From CAZHRJ01 sp964534765 (lineage in GTDB: Bacteria > Lindowbacteria > 2-12-FULL-62-27), in NCBI GenBank assembly GCA_964534765.1, contig CAZHRJ010000003.1, positions 1 to 49,839 of the forward strand: a DNA stretch of 49,839 nucleotides, in the 5' to 3' direction. Both the position numbers and the translations under genes were made by a program. Under the pieces are notes generated by a model. That model searched no databases. It was not told the DNA's origin and saw only the letters and a list, made by a program, of their open reading frames with translations. Positions 34,105-42,472 of this stretch are shown here, one piece after another (position 1 is the first letter of the stretch; each line of letters opens with the position of its first letter).

Positions 34105-35549
34105 TCTCCGACACACGCCTCCGCGCGCCGGCTCTTCAACTCTTCGCCGGGCTTTTTTTTCTGACCACCCCTTTTGTTTCGTTCGCGCCGCCTGCGCAGT
34201 CCGCAGGGCTGGACGTCGGAATGGAGTGGCATGTGATTCTGATCGAGGACAGTTTTGTTTACGTGAACGCGGGCAAGGATCGTGGCCTTCAGGTGGGGGA
34301 TTTCCTCACCGTAACGCGTCCGGGCAAGGCAGTGGTTGATCCGGTCAGCGGCGACACGCTTGGCGACATGACGCTGTCGATTGCCAAATTGCGTGTTCAG
34401 TACGTTGCCCCCCATTACAGCCGGACCTACCCCTTGGAAATTGTTTCGAAGATGGTGATCCAACTGCGCGACAGAGTAGTTCGATGGGAGGGGGAACGCA
34501 TTGGTGTTGTTCCAATGCCGCAGACGGTGGATCTGGAAGTCGAGGAGCCCCGCCGGGCCTCGGGAGGCGATCAGATTTTCATCAAGGATACGCGTAGAAC
34601 GGGGGACGTCGTCGGAGATTTTGAATTTGAGGGAGAGATTTTGGACTACGATCTGGGCGATCTCGACGGTGACGGCGTCAACGAACTCGTTGCTATGGAG
34701 CTTCGCAAGTTATCGGTCTACCGGATCGTCTCAGGCGTTCCGGAGGCGATCTGGACCGAGTCCATCCGCGGGTTTCAATACATCGTCCTCGAGATCCACG
34801 ACGCCGACGGCGACGGTAAACAGGAACTCTATGTCGGCCAGAAGCTCGGCAATGTCGCCCGGACCGATGTCTATCGAATGCGGGACGGCCGCGTTCTGAA
34901 AGCCGGGGAGATCAAGGGTGTTTTTGTCCGGCAGATCGGCGAGGATCTCTACGCCCAGCGATATGGATTTGCCAAGCCTTTTGCGGGTCCGATCATGGAG
35001 ATCCGGTATGATCCGAACGCGAACGTCGTGACGAAAGTCCGCGACCTCGCCGACGGAGCCTACAATATCCTGGCAGTCGGGATAGGAAAATCCCGGATGG
35101 CCTATCTGGATTTCAACGACCGGTTGACCATCGTCGACCGGTCGGGCCAGATGGTCTGGCGAGGCACCAACGCGCTGGGTGGGGGCACGCACGATCTGGT
35201 TTCCGGCAACGGTCGTGAAAAGGAGGAGATGCAGAAGAAAATCATGTTCGACGATTTCGACGGCAATGCCTCTGAAGATTTACTCGTCGTCAAAAATGAA
35301 TTAAACCCCTTCTGGGGCGTCACGGGGCTGGTCGGCGGCGCGAAATACAAAAACGGCAAGTTTATGATCTATACGGACCGGCCGGGAGGGTATGATGTGT
35401 TGAAGGAGACGAGGGAGTTTGAGGGGTATGTGACCGATTACGAATTCGGGCGCGTGGGCGGCGCGGACCGGCAGCTGAGTCTGTGTCTGGTGTCAGCGGC
35501 CGGCCGGCAGAAATTCAAGAGCCGGATCATTGTGCTGAGGGAGCTATGA
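34101..35549 (+). CDS. Exported FG-GAP/VCBS-type beta-propeller-like protein
   Basis: With the TTG start at 34101 (overlapping the spoVG stop as TTGA) the protein has 482 residues and a signal peptide (LQLFAGLFFLTTPFVSFAPPAQSA). An N-terminal domain (about 35-150, with DRGLQVGDFLTVTRP) is followed by FG-GAP/VCBS-type repeats. These carry Asp-rich loops such as DLDGDGVNELVAME, HDADGDGKQELYVG and FDDFDGNASEDLLVV, which usually bind calcium. This suggests a periplasmic or surface beta-propeller. The start is inferred from context and not from a strong ribosome site. Its stop overlaps pyrG (ATGA). Confidence 0.75.
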   Translation: MISDTRLRAPALQLFAGLFFLTTPFVSFAPPAQSAGLDVGMEWHVILIEDSFVYVNAGKDRGLQVGDFLTVTRPGKAVVDPVSGDTLGDMTLSIAKLRVQYVAPHYSRTYPLEIVSKMVIQLRDRVVRWEGERIGVVPMPQTVDLEVEEPRRASGGDQIFIKDTRRTGDVVGDFEFEGEILDYDLGDLDGDGVNELVAMELRKLSVYRIVSGVPEAIWTESIRGFQYIVLEIHDADGDGKQELYVGQKLGNVARTDVYRMRDGRVLKAGEIKGVFVRQIGEDLYAQRYGFAKPFAGPIMEIRYDPNANVVTKVRDLADGAYNILAVGIGKSRMAYLDFNDRLTIVDRSGQMVWRGTNALGGGTHDLVSGNGREKEEMQKKIMFDDFDGNASEDLLVVKNELNPFWGVTGLVGGAKYKNGKFMIYTDRPGGYDVLKETREFEGYVTDYEFGRVGGADRQLSLCLVSAAGRQKFKSRIIVLREL

Positions 35550-37159
35550 GAAATCAGAAGGGCAAGTTTATTTTTGTCACCGGCGGCGTCCTGTCGTCTC
35601 TCGGCAAGGGCATCACCACCGCGTCGCTCGGCGCCCTTCTCAAATCCATCGGACTGAAAGTCACCGCCATCAAACTCGACCCCTATCTCAACGTCGACGC
35701 CGGCACGATGAACCCCTTCCAGCATGGCGAGGTCTTTGTGACCGATGACGGCGCCGAAACCGATCTGGATCTCGGGCACTACGAGCGGTTTCTGGGCGTC
35801 CGGATGTCCGCCCGGAACAACATCACGACCGGCAAGGTCTACGCGTCGGTGATCGCCAAGGAGCGGCGTGGGGATTATCTGGGCGCCACGGTCCAGATTG
35901 TGCCGCACGTGATCGAGGAGATAAAAAAACAGATTCTGGCCCTTGAAGACGGGCTGGACGTCATTCTGGTCGAAGTCGGCGGGACGGTGGGCGACATCGA
36001 GAGCCAGCCGTTTCTCGAAGCCATCCGGCAGCTTGCGCTGGAGCGCCGTGGCGACGCCGTTTTCGTCCATCTCACCCTCGTACCCTATCTGTCGACGGTA
36101 CAGGAATTGAAGACCAAGCCGACGCAACACAGTGTTCAGGAATTGCGCCGGATCGGAATTCAGCCCGACATCATTATGGCCCGGTCACAGGTCAGGATCT
36201 CCGACGCCGCCCGGACAAAAATCGCGCTTTTTTCCAATGTCGATCCCGAATCGGTGATTCCTCTTCCGGACGTCAAAAGCATCTACGAAATCCCTCCCCT
36301 TTTCAAAACCGAAGGCGTGGACCGGCTTCTGCTCGGGCGGCTCGGCGGCCGCAAGTCCGATACCGCATCGAACACGCTCGACCGGTGGACTCGGATCGCC
36401 CGGACGATCCAGTCGGCCAGCCAGACGGTCGACGTCGCGGTTGTCGGCAAGTACATTGAACTTCACGACGCGTATATCAGCATTATCGAGGCTCTCCAGC
36501 ATGCCGCGGCGGATCTTGACCGGCGGCTGGTGATTCATTGGATCGACGCGGAGCAAATAAAGGACGGCCAGTCGGAATCGCAGTTCCGGCAGGTTGGTGG
36601 AATTCTGGTTCCCGGCGGGTTTGGCGAGCGGGGAATTGAAGGCAAGATCCAGGCGGTGGCTGTCGCGCGCGCGGGCCGCATCCCATTCCTCGGTCTCTGC
36701 CTGGGTCTGCAGGTAGCCGTCATCGAATTTGCCCGCAACATGCTCGACCTGGACGGCGCCGGCAGCACCGAATTTCTCCTTCGGCCCGCCCATCCGGTGA
36801 TCGATCTCATGGAGGCGCAAAAAGCGCGGAAACAGCTCGGCGGCACGATGCGTCTCGGCGCGTTTACGTGCCTCCTTCGGCCCAAAACCCTGGCGCACCG
36901 GATCTATCGGACGACAAAGATCGTGGAGCGGCACCGGCACCGATATGAAGTGAATTCAGCGTATGTGAAACGTCTGGAGAAAGCGGGTCTGATAGCGTCG
37001 GGCGTCGATGCCGCGACCGGGCTGGTTGAAATCGTTGAATGTCCCGCGCATCCCTTTTTTATCGGCGTTCAGTTCCATCCCGAGTTTCTCTCTTCTCCGC
37101 TTGCGCCGCATCCGCTTTTTCGGGCGTTCCTCGCGGCGTCGATGGCCGGCCGAAAATGA
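35546..37159 (+). CDS. pyrG: CTP synthase
   Basis: The 537-residue enzyme starts MRNQKGKFIFVTGGVLSS, with the synthetase P-loop GGVLSSLGKGI and LDPYLNVDAGTMNPFQHGEV. The glutaminase half has GGFGERGIEGK, the nucleophile Cys in FLGLCLGLQVAVIE, and the His/Glu pair in VQFHPEF. It makes CTP from UTP and glutamine. CTP is needed to activate Kdo, and the gene is followed by kdsA-kdsD-kdsC, a coherent unit for LPS inner-core supply. The ATG at 35546 overlaps the preceding stop. Confidence 0.96.
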   Translation: MRNQKGKFIFVTGGVLSSLGKGITTASLGALLKSIGLKVTAIKLDPYLNVDAGTMNPFQHGEVFVTDDGAETDLDLGHYERFLGVRMSARNNITTGKVYASVIAKERRGDYLGATVQIVPHVIEEIKKQILALEDGLDVILVEVGGTVGDIESQPFLEAIRQLALERRGDAVFVHLTLVPYLSTVQELKTKPTQHSVQELRRIGIQPDIIMARSQVRISDAARTKIALFSNVDPESVIPLPDVKSIYEIPPLFKTEGVDRLLLGRLGGRKSDTASNTLDRWTRIARTIQSASQTVDVAVVGKYIELHDAYISIIEALQHAAADLDRRLVIHWIDAEQIKDGQSESQFRQVGGILVPGGFGERGIEGKIQAVAVARAGRIPFLGLCLGLQVAVIEFARNMLDLDGAGSTEFLLRPAHPVIDLMEAQKARKQLGGTMRLGAFTCLLRPKTLAHRIYRTTKIVERHRHRYEVNSAYVKRLEKAGLIASGVDAATGLVEIVECPAHPFFIGVQFHPEFLSSPLAPHPLFRAFLAASMAGRK

Positions 37160-38013
37160 TCAAGACGCGGGAGGTTCCGGTTCGGCCCGGAGTCGTAATG
37201 GGCGGCGGCCGGCCGTTGGTATTCATCGGCGGTCCCTGTGTGATCGAGAGCGAGCGGATGCTGATGCGGACGGCGGAATCCCTGGCCGACGTATGCGAGT
37301 CGCTCGGGATCGGGTTTGTATTCAAGACGTCGTATGACAAGGCCAACCGGACCAGTGTTCGATCATTTCGAGGGGTGGGAATTCGTGCCGGCCTGAAGAT
37401 GGTGGAATCGGTGAAGCGCCGGCTGGGCGTGCCGATCCTGCTGGACGTTCACAAGGAATCCGAGTGTGGGCCGGTGTCGGCGGTTGCGGATATTCTCCAG
37501 ATTCCGGCATTTCTATGCCGCCAGACCGATCTCATCCAGTCCGCTGCGCGCACGCGGCGGGTTGTCAATATCAAAAAGGGCCAATTCCTTCCTCCGACCG
37601 ACGCCCCCTATGTCGCCGAAAAGGTCACGTCGACCGGAAATCCGAATGTCACTTTTACGGAGCGCGGCGCATCGTTTGGTTACGGCAACCTGGTTGTCGA
37701 TCTGCGTTCGATTCAGATCATCCGGGAGTTCGGGTTTCCCGCCATTTTCGACGCCACGCACAGCGTCCAGATGCCCGGCGCCGCTGGAAAGACCGGCGGC
37801 GACCGGCGATTTGTTCCCCTTCTTTCCCGCGCGGCGGTGGCCGCCGGAGTGGACGGCCTGTTTATGGAAGTTCATCCAAATCCTGACCGGGCAAAATCCG
37901 ACTCGGCCAATCAAATGCCGCTCTCGCACATGCGAACGCTGCTTCGAGAATTGATCGAGATCGACCGGTTGGTCAAATCCCGCGGCGGGAAGCCATCCGA
38001 TGCCGCGCCGTAG
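37156..38013 (+). CDS. kdsA: 3-deoxy-8-phosphooctulonate (Kdo-8-P) synthase
   Basis: The 285-residue TIM-barrel enzyme has IGGPCVIESERM, FKTSYDKANRTSV, FRGVGIRAGL, LLDVHKESE, IPAFLCRQTDL, NIKKGQFLPP and DATHSVQMPG, all typical of KdsA. It condenses PEP with arabinose-5-phosphate. The ATG at 37156 overlaps the pyrG stop (ATGA). Its end overlaps kdsD by 14 nt. Confidence 0.95.
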   Translation: MIKTREVPVRPGVVMGGGRPLVFIGGPCVIESERMLMRTAESLADVCESLGIGFVFKTSYDKANRTSVRSFRGVGIRAGLKMVESVKRRLGVPILLDVHKESECGPVSAVADILQIPAFLCRQTDLIQSAARTRRVVNIKKGQFLPPTDAPYVAEKVTSTGNPNVTFTERGASFGYGNLVVDLRSIQIIREFGFPAIFDATHSVQMPGAAGKTGGDRRFVPLLSRAAVAAGVDGLFMEVHPNPDRAKSDSANQMPLSHMRTLLRELIEIDRLVKSRGGKPSDAAP

Positions 38014-39037
38014 ACCTCTGCGCTCGGCCCTGTTGCCCGTGTCCTCCGATGGGTCACCGACCTCCGTATCCCCGGCGTCGACACTCCGTGAAGCCCGCCG
38101 GGTGCTCCGGGTGGAATCGGACGCGATCCGCGCGCTCATCCCGCGACTCGGCACGAATTTTGTCCGGGCCGTCGAAGTCCTGTTTTCCTGCAAAGGCAGA
38201 GTTGTTGTCACCGGCATCGGCAAATCCGGAACCATCGGCCGGAAAATCATGGCCACGCTCGCCTCGACCGGCACGCCCGCTCTTTTTTTGCATGCCGTGG
38301 AGGCCCTGCACGGCGATCTGGGAATGGTCCGGAAGGAGGATGTCATTCTGGTGGTGTCGTACAGCGGGGAGACGGAGGAACTGTCGACTCTGCTTCCCGC
38401 CTTTCGCCGGCTGGGGGTTCCCCTCATCGCCCTGACAGGCAACTCGCGGTCGACTTTGGCCCGCCTGGCCGATGTCATTCTCGATGTGCGGGTCAGCAAA
38501 GAGGCCTGTCCCATGAATCTGGCTCCGACCGCAAGCACGACCGCCACGTTGGCTCTCGGCGATGCCCTCGCGGTGGCGCTCTTCAAACTCCGGAAATTCA
38601 CCCCAAAAGATTTCGCTCAGATCCATCCCAGCGGGTCGCTTGGCAAAAAATTGCTTCTCCGCGTCTCCGACCTCATGCACAGCGGCGCCGCCGTGCCCCG
38701 GGTACTCGCAACCACGCCCATGCGGGAGGCAATCCCCGAAATGACCGCCAAGCGGCTGGGATTTACGGTGGTGGTCGATTCAAAGGATCGGGTATTGGGC
38801 ATCATCACCGACGGCGATCTGCGCCGGCATCTGCAATCCGAATCGGATTTTCTCGACCTGGCCGCCGGAAGGATGTGTACGCGTCTGCCCAGAACCATTT
38901 CCGCCGACGCCCTTGCGGCCCATGCGTTGTCGATCATGGAAAAAAATGCGATCACGTCGCTGATCATCCTTGACGGTCACAAGCGCCTTTTCGGGTGTAT
39001 TCACATTCATGATATTTTGAAAGCGGGCGTGGCCTGA
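38000..39037 (+). CDS. kdsD: Arabinose-5-phosphate isomerase
   Basis: The 345-residue protein has a SIS sugar-isomerase domain (about 50-190: VVTGIGKSGTIGRKI, LFLHAVEALHGDLGM, ILVVSYSGETEE, ALTGNSRSTLARLAD) followed by two CBS domains (about 215-340). This is the KdsD/KpsF layout. It turns ribulose-5-phosphate into arabinose-5-phosphate for KdsA. A 30-residue N-terminal extension rich in Arg/Ser/Pro precedes the domain; a later start is possible but no better one is obvious. Confidence 0.93.
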   Translation: MPRRRPLRSALLPVSSDGSPTSVSPASTLREARRVLRVESDAIRALIPRLGTNFVRAVEVLFSCKGRVVVTGIGKSGTIGRKIMATLASTGTPALFLHAVEALHGDLGMVRKEDVILVVSYSGETEELSTLLPAFRRLGVPLIALTGNSRSTLARLADVILDVRVSKEACPMNLAPTASTTATLALGDALAVALFKLRKFTPKDFAQIHPSGSLGKKLLLRVSDLMHSGAAVPRVLATTPMREAIPEMTAKRLGFTVVVDSKDRVLGIITDGDLRRHLQSESDFLDLAAGRMCTRLPRTISADALAAHALSIMEKNAITSLIILDGHKRLFGCIHIHDILKAGVA

Positions 39038-39038
39038 G

Positions 39039-39587
39039 ATGAAACCGGCCGCCGTTCCCTACAAAAAATTGAAATCGATACGGCTGATCCTGCTCGATGT
39101 GGACGGCATTCTGACCGACGGCCGCATTTATCTGGGCTCCGGCCCATCGGGTGATCTGTTTGAGATGAAGGCCTTTCATGCCCTGGACGGGCACGGTCTG
39201 ATTCTCGCGTCGCGGCTGGGGTATGAAGTGGGACTGGTGACGAGCCGGGATTCGGCGCTGGTGTCGCGCCGCGCCCGGGAGCTGGGCATTCCGCACGTGT
39301 TTCAGAACATCAAGGACAAATGGCCCGTGGTCCGGCAGTTTCTGGCGCGCCGGCATTTTAAGCCCCGGGAACTATTGTTCATGGGCGACGACCTGATGGA
39401 CCTTCCGGTTTTGACCGCGGCTGGTTTTTCCGCGACCGTCCCGGAAGCGCCGCAGGAGGTGCGATCGCGCGTCGATTACGTCACTGATGCATCCGGCGGC
39501 CTCGGCGCGGTGCGGGAGGTCATGGAATTGCTTTTCAAAGCCCAGGGGAAATGGTCCCGGCTGGTGAGTTCATTCGTGCGCAGATAA
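39039..39587 (+). CDS. kdsC: Kdo-8-phosphate phosphatase (HAD family)
   Basis: The 182-residue HAD enzyme has motif I LLDVDGILTDGRIYL (Asp20 and Asp22), FHALDGHGLILA, VTSRDSALVSRRARELGI (motif II), and GDDLMDLPVL (motif IV). It lacks a large cap, as in the tetrameric KdsC family. It removes phosphate from Kdo-8-P. It begins 1 nt after kdsD. Confidence 0.93.
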   Translation: MKPAAVPYKKLKSIRLILLDVDGILTDGRIYLGSGPSGDLFEMKAFHALDGHGLILASRLGYEVGLVTSRDSALVSRRARELGIPHVFQNIKDKWPVVRQFLARRHFKPRELLFMGDDLMDLPVLTAAGFSATVPEAPQEVRSRVDYVTDASGGLGAVREVMELLFKAQGKWSRLVSSFVRR

Positions 39588-39589
39588 AT

Positions 39590-39618
39590 TTGACCTGCGG
39601 TGCTTTGAGCGGTATAGT
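39590..39618 (+). promoter_or_regulatory. Sigma-70-type promoter upstream of the nuo operon
   Basis: TTGACC (39590-39595), a 17-nt spacer and TATAGT (39613-39618) form the best promoter match seen in the window. It begins right after the kdsC stop. Transcription would start near 39625, which excludes the upstream TTG at 39618 as the start of the small gene and fits a start at 39663. Confidence 0.75.
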
Positions 39619-39662
39619 TGCCATGTGTGACTGTGGTGTATAAATCCGAGGAGGTGAGGGAG

Positions 39663-39869
39663 TTGACACGTGTGAAGGACATCGTCCGGCCGGATGTGGC
39701 CGGGGCGGCGTTGGCCGCCGGTTTGAGTGTGTCAGGGGGAGCGAATTTTTTTGAGGATCTGAAGGCTGCCACAGGGCAGCTCAAATCGATCGCGAAAGGT
39801 CAGCCGCTTTCGTCCAGGCTGGTTTCGGAGCAGGCCGTACGGCGGCTTCAAGAAAAAGTTCAATCCTGA
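39663..39869 (+). CDS. Small unrecognised protein (68 aa)
   Basis: The TTG at 39663 follows GAGGAGGTGA (39648-39657), a strong ribosome site, and lies about 38 nt after the predicted transcription start. The product is a small, mostly helical protein (PDVAGAALAAGLSV, NFFEDLKAATGQL, EQAVRRLQEKVQS) without membrane segment. No family is recognised. It is the first gene of the nuo transcript, 15 nt before nuoA. Confidence 0.6.
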   Translation: MTRVKDIVRPDVAGAALAAGLSVSGGANFFEDLKAATGQLKSIAKGQPLSSRLVSEQAVRRLQEKVQS

Positions 39870-39884
39870 GATTGGTCGAAGCCT

Positions 39885-40250
39885 GTGTTATCGCAGTATC
39901 TGCCGATTCTCCTGCAAGCACTCCTGGCGGTGGGGTTCGCTTGCTCGCTTCTTGCCCTTACCCATCTTTTCGGCCCCCGGCGTGACAATGCGGCCAAACT
40001 CGCCCCGTTCGAATGCGGCGTTGATCTTCTCGATCAGGCCCATCACCGGTTCAGCGTCAAGTTCTATCTGGTGGCGATGTTATTTATTCTGTTCGATATC
40101 GAGGCAATTTTCTTTTATCCGTGGGCGGTGATCTTTCGCCAATCCATCTCGCAGGGGTTGTTTTTGCTGATCGAAATGGGTACATTCGCCGCTGTCCTGA
40201 TCGTGGGATTCATCTACATCCTGAAGAAAGGGGTTCTGGAATGGGCATAG
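39885..40250 (+). CDS. nuoA: NADH-quinone oxidoreductase subunit A
   Basis: The 121-residue protein has three membrane helices and the NuoA signatures KLAPFECGVDLLDQAHHRFSV-like loop (about 38-58) and MLFILFDIEAIFFYPWA. It is part of the membrane arm of complex I. The start is GTG at 39885 without a clear ribosome site, so coupling with the small upstream gene is likely. The end overlaps nuoB. Confidence 0.93.
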   Translation: MLSQYLPILLQALLAVGFACSLLALTHLFGPRRDNAAKLAPFECGVDLLDQAHHRFSVKFYLVAMLFILFDIEAIFFYPWAVIFRQSISQGLFLLIEMGTFAAVLIVGFIYILKKGVLEWA

Positions 40251-40753
40251 AGTTGATCCAGGGCGACCATTTTGTCACCGCCAGGATTGCCGACGCCGTC
40301 AACTGGGCTCGCAAGTCCTCTCTCTGGCCTTTTCCGTTCGGCACCGCGTGCTGCGGCATTGAGCTGATGGCCACGCTTGCCTCACGATACGACATGGCCC
40401 GGTTCGGCGCCGAAGCCGTTCGATTCTCGCCGCGTCAGGCCGATTTGATGATCGTCGCCGGGACCATCTGCAACAAAATGGCGCCGGTATTGAAACGCGT
40501 CTACGATCAGATGTCCGACCCCAAATGGGTCATCGCCATGGGCGCCTGCGCCTCCTGTGGCGGCATCTTCGACAATTACACCGTGGTTCAGGGCATCGAT
40601 GAAATCATTCCAGTCGATATGTACGTCCCCGGCTGTCCGCCGTCGCCGCAGTCTCTCATGTACGCTTTCACCCGTATCCAGGACTTGGTCCAGCACGGGC
40701 ATGGGTCTTCGCTTGCCCCTGTCGAACAACCGGTGCCCGCCCTACCCGTCTAG
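40241..40753 (+). CDS. nuoB: NADH-quinone oxidoreductase subunit B
   Basis: The 170-residue subunit has the N2 cluster ligands Cys37-Cys38 (FGTACCGIE), Cys103 (GACASCGG) and Cys132 (VPGCPPSP). N2 is the last iron-sulfur cluster before quinone. The ATG at 40241 lies inside the end of nuoA; the longer upstream frame is a shadow of nuoA. Confidence 0.95.
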   Translation: MGIELIQGDHFVTARIADAVNWARKSSLWPFPFGTACCGIELMATLASRYDMARFGAEAVRFSPRQADLMIVAGTICNKMAPVLKRVYDQMSDPKWVIAMGACASCGGIFDNYTVVQGIDEIIPVDMYVPGCPPSPQSLMYAFTRIQDLVQHGHGSSLAPVEQPVPALPV

Positions 40754-40776
40754 CCGACCTCCCAAAGCCCAGCCCG

Positions 40777-41274
40777 ATGGACGCCGCCCAGCTCGCCGCG
40801 AAACTTGCGGCCGCCGTCCCGAATCCGAGCATCACGCCGATTCTGTTTCAGGACCAGATCACGCTGGTCATCCCTTCGCGGAGTCTCAAGGATGTGTTGC
40901 GGGAATTAAAGGACAACCTGGATCTTCAGTTTGACATGCTACTGGACGTCACGGCCGTCGATTATCCCTCGCGTCGGCCCCGCTTTGACGTCGTTTACAT
41001 TCTGGTCTCAACGGTCTATTCGGAACGGGTGAGAGTGAAGACCCAGATCGATGACGGAGAGACTCTGCCCACCGTCTCAGACCTCTGGCGGTCGGCCGAC
41101 TGGGGCGAGCGGGAATGTTTTGACATGTTTGGCATCCGGTTCGATGACCATCCGAACCTGAAGCGGATTTTGAATCCGGACAATTTCTACGGATATCCCC
41201 TGCGAAAAACCTTCCCGCTCCGCGGCGAACGGGATCCCGCTTTTTTGGATTACAAGGAGTCTGAGCCGGCCTGA
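40777..41274 (+). CDS. nuoC: NADH-quinone oxidoreductase subunit C
   Basis: The 165-residue protein has the NuoC/30-kDa signature SADWGERECFDMFGIRFDDHPNLKRIL and ends with YPLRKTFPLRG. It is in the peripheral arm next to NuoD. It is separate from NuoD here; a NuoCD fusion occurs in E. coli. Confidence 0.93.
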   Translation: MDAAQLAAKLAAAVPNPSITPILFQDQITLVIPSRSLKDVLRELKDNLDLQFDMLLDVTAVDYPSRRPRFDVVYILVSTVYSERVRVKTQIDDGETLPTVSDLWRSADWGERECFDMFGIRFDDHPNLKRILNPDNFYGYPLRKTFPLRGERDPAFLDYKESEPA

Positions 41275-41275
41275 C

Positions 41276-42472
41276 ATGCAAATCACCGACGATACGCTCG
41301 AAGACGGCCAGCTCCTCACGCTGAACCTTGGACCCACCCATCCCGCCACCCATGGCACCCTTCATCTGATTGCCAGACTGGACGGCGAGCGGATTCAGGA
41401 TGCGGAGCCGATCATCGGTTATCTCCACCGCGGTAAGGAGAAAATGGGGGAACACCTCAAATACAACCAGTACCTCACCATGACCGACCGGATGAACTAT
41501 CTGTCTCCGGCCCTCAACAACATTGCCTGGTGTCTGGCCGTCGAAAAGCTTCTCGGCATCAGACCCCCGCCACGCGCCCAGTGGGTCGAAACCATCTGTT
41601 GCGAGCTGGCCCGCCTGATGGACCACATGGTCTGCAACGGCATCAACGCGTTCGATCTGGGCGCCGCAACAGTATTCTTTTACATGTTTCAGCAGCGGGA
41701 GGTCATCACCGACATCTTCGAAAAAATGACCGGCGCCCGGCTGACCATCACTTGGCCCCGCGTCGGCGGCCTCCCCTACGATGTCCCGTCCGACTTCAAG
41801 GACCAGGTTCGGGCGTTTCTCAAGGGGTATTACCCTGTGCTGGACGAGTGCGAAACTCTTCTGAAAAACAACCGCATCTTTCTTGACCGAGCCGTCGGGA
41901 TAGGGCCGATCACCAAGGAGCGCGCGATCAGCTACGGATATACCGGTCCCTGTCTTCGAGCCGCCGGATTTTCCTATGACCTGAGAAAGCGCGAGCCCTA
42001 TCTCAGCTACGATCAGGTTGACTTCGACGTCCCGGTCGGAACCAACGGCGACGTCTACGACCGGTTCTTCGTCCGGATGGAGGAGTGCCGTCAGAGCGCC
42101 CGCATCATCGAGCAGTGCCTCGAAAAAATGCCCGACTCCGGACCGTTCGCAGTCGACGATTATCGCATCGTTCTTCCGCCGAAAGAGAAAGTCTACACTG
42201 AAATGGAAGCGATGATTTTCCATTTTAAACTTGTCATCGACGGAATCAAACCTCCCGCCGGCGAAATTTATCAGGGGATCGAAGCCGGCAACGGCGAGCT
42301 GGGATTCTACATCGTCAGTGACGGATCGGGCCGGCCCTATCGGGTCAAGGTCCGGTCGCCCTGTTTTTACATTTATTCGTCTTATACGGAACTCATCCGG
42401 GGCCGCATGATTTCGGATGTCGTCGCCGTTCTCGGCAGTTTGAATGTCATCGCGGGCGAACTCGACCGATGA
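41276..42472 (+). CDS. nuoD: NADH-quinone oxidoreductase subunit D
   Basis: The 398-residue 49-kDa-type subunit has LNLGPTHPATHGTLHL, IGYLHRGKEKMGE, YLTMTDRMNYLSPALNN, YTGPCLRAAGFSYDLRK and the end DVVAVLGSLNVIAGELDR, all typical. It forms the quinone site together with NuoB. It overlaps the next gene by ATGA. Confidence 0.95.
   Translation: MQITDDTLEDGQLLTLNLGPTHPATHGTLHLIARLDGERIQDAEPIIGYLHRGKEKMGEHLKYNQYLTMTDRMNYLSPALNNIAWCLAVEKLLGIRPPPRAQWVETICCELARLMDHMVCNGINAFDLGAATVFFYMFQQREVITDIFEKMTGARLTITWPRVGGLPYDVPSDFKDQVRAFLKGYYPVLDECETLLKNNRIFLDRAVGIGPITKERAISYGYTGPCLRAAGFSYDLRKREPYLSYDQVDFDVPVGTNGDVYDRFFVRMEECRQSARIIEQCLEKMPDSGPFAVDDYRIVLPPKEKVYTEMEAMIFHFKLVIDGIKPPAGEIYQGIEAGNGELGFYIVSDGSGRPYRVKVRSPCFYIYSSYTELIRGRMISDVVAVLGSLNVIAGELDR

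Noticed and set aside
39618..39662. TTG 39618 as start of the small gene before nuoA
   Set aside because: It lies in the -10 box and before the predicted transcription start, whereas TTG 39663 has a strong ribosome site.
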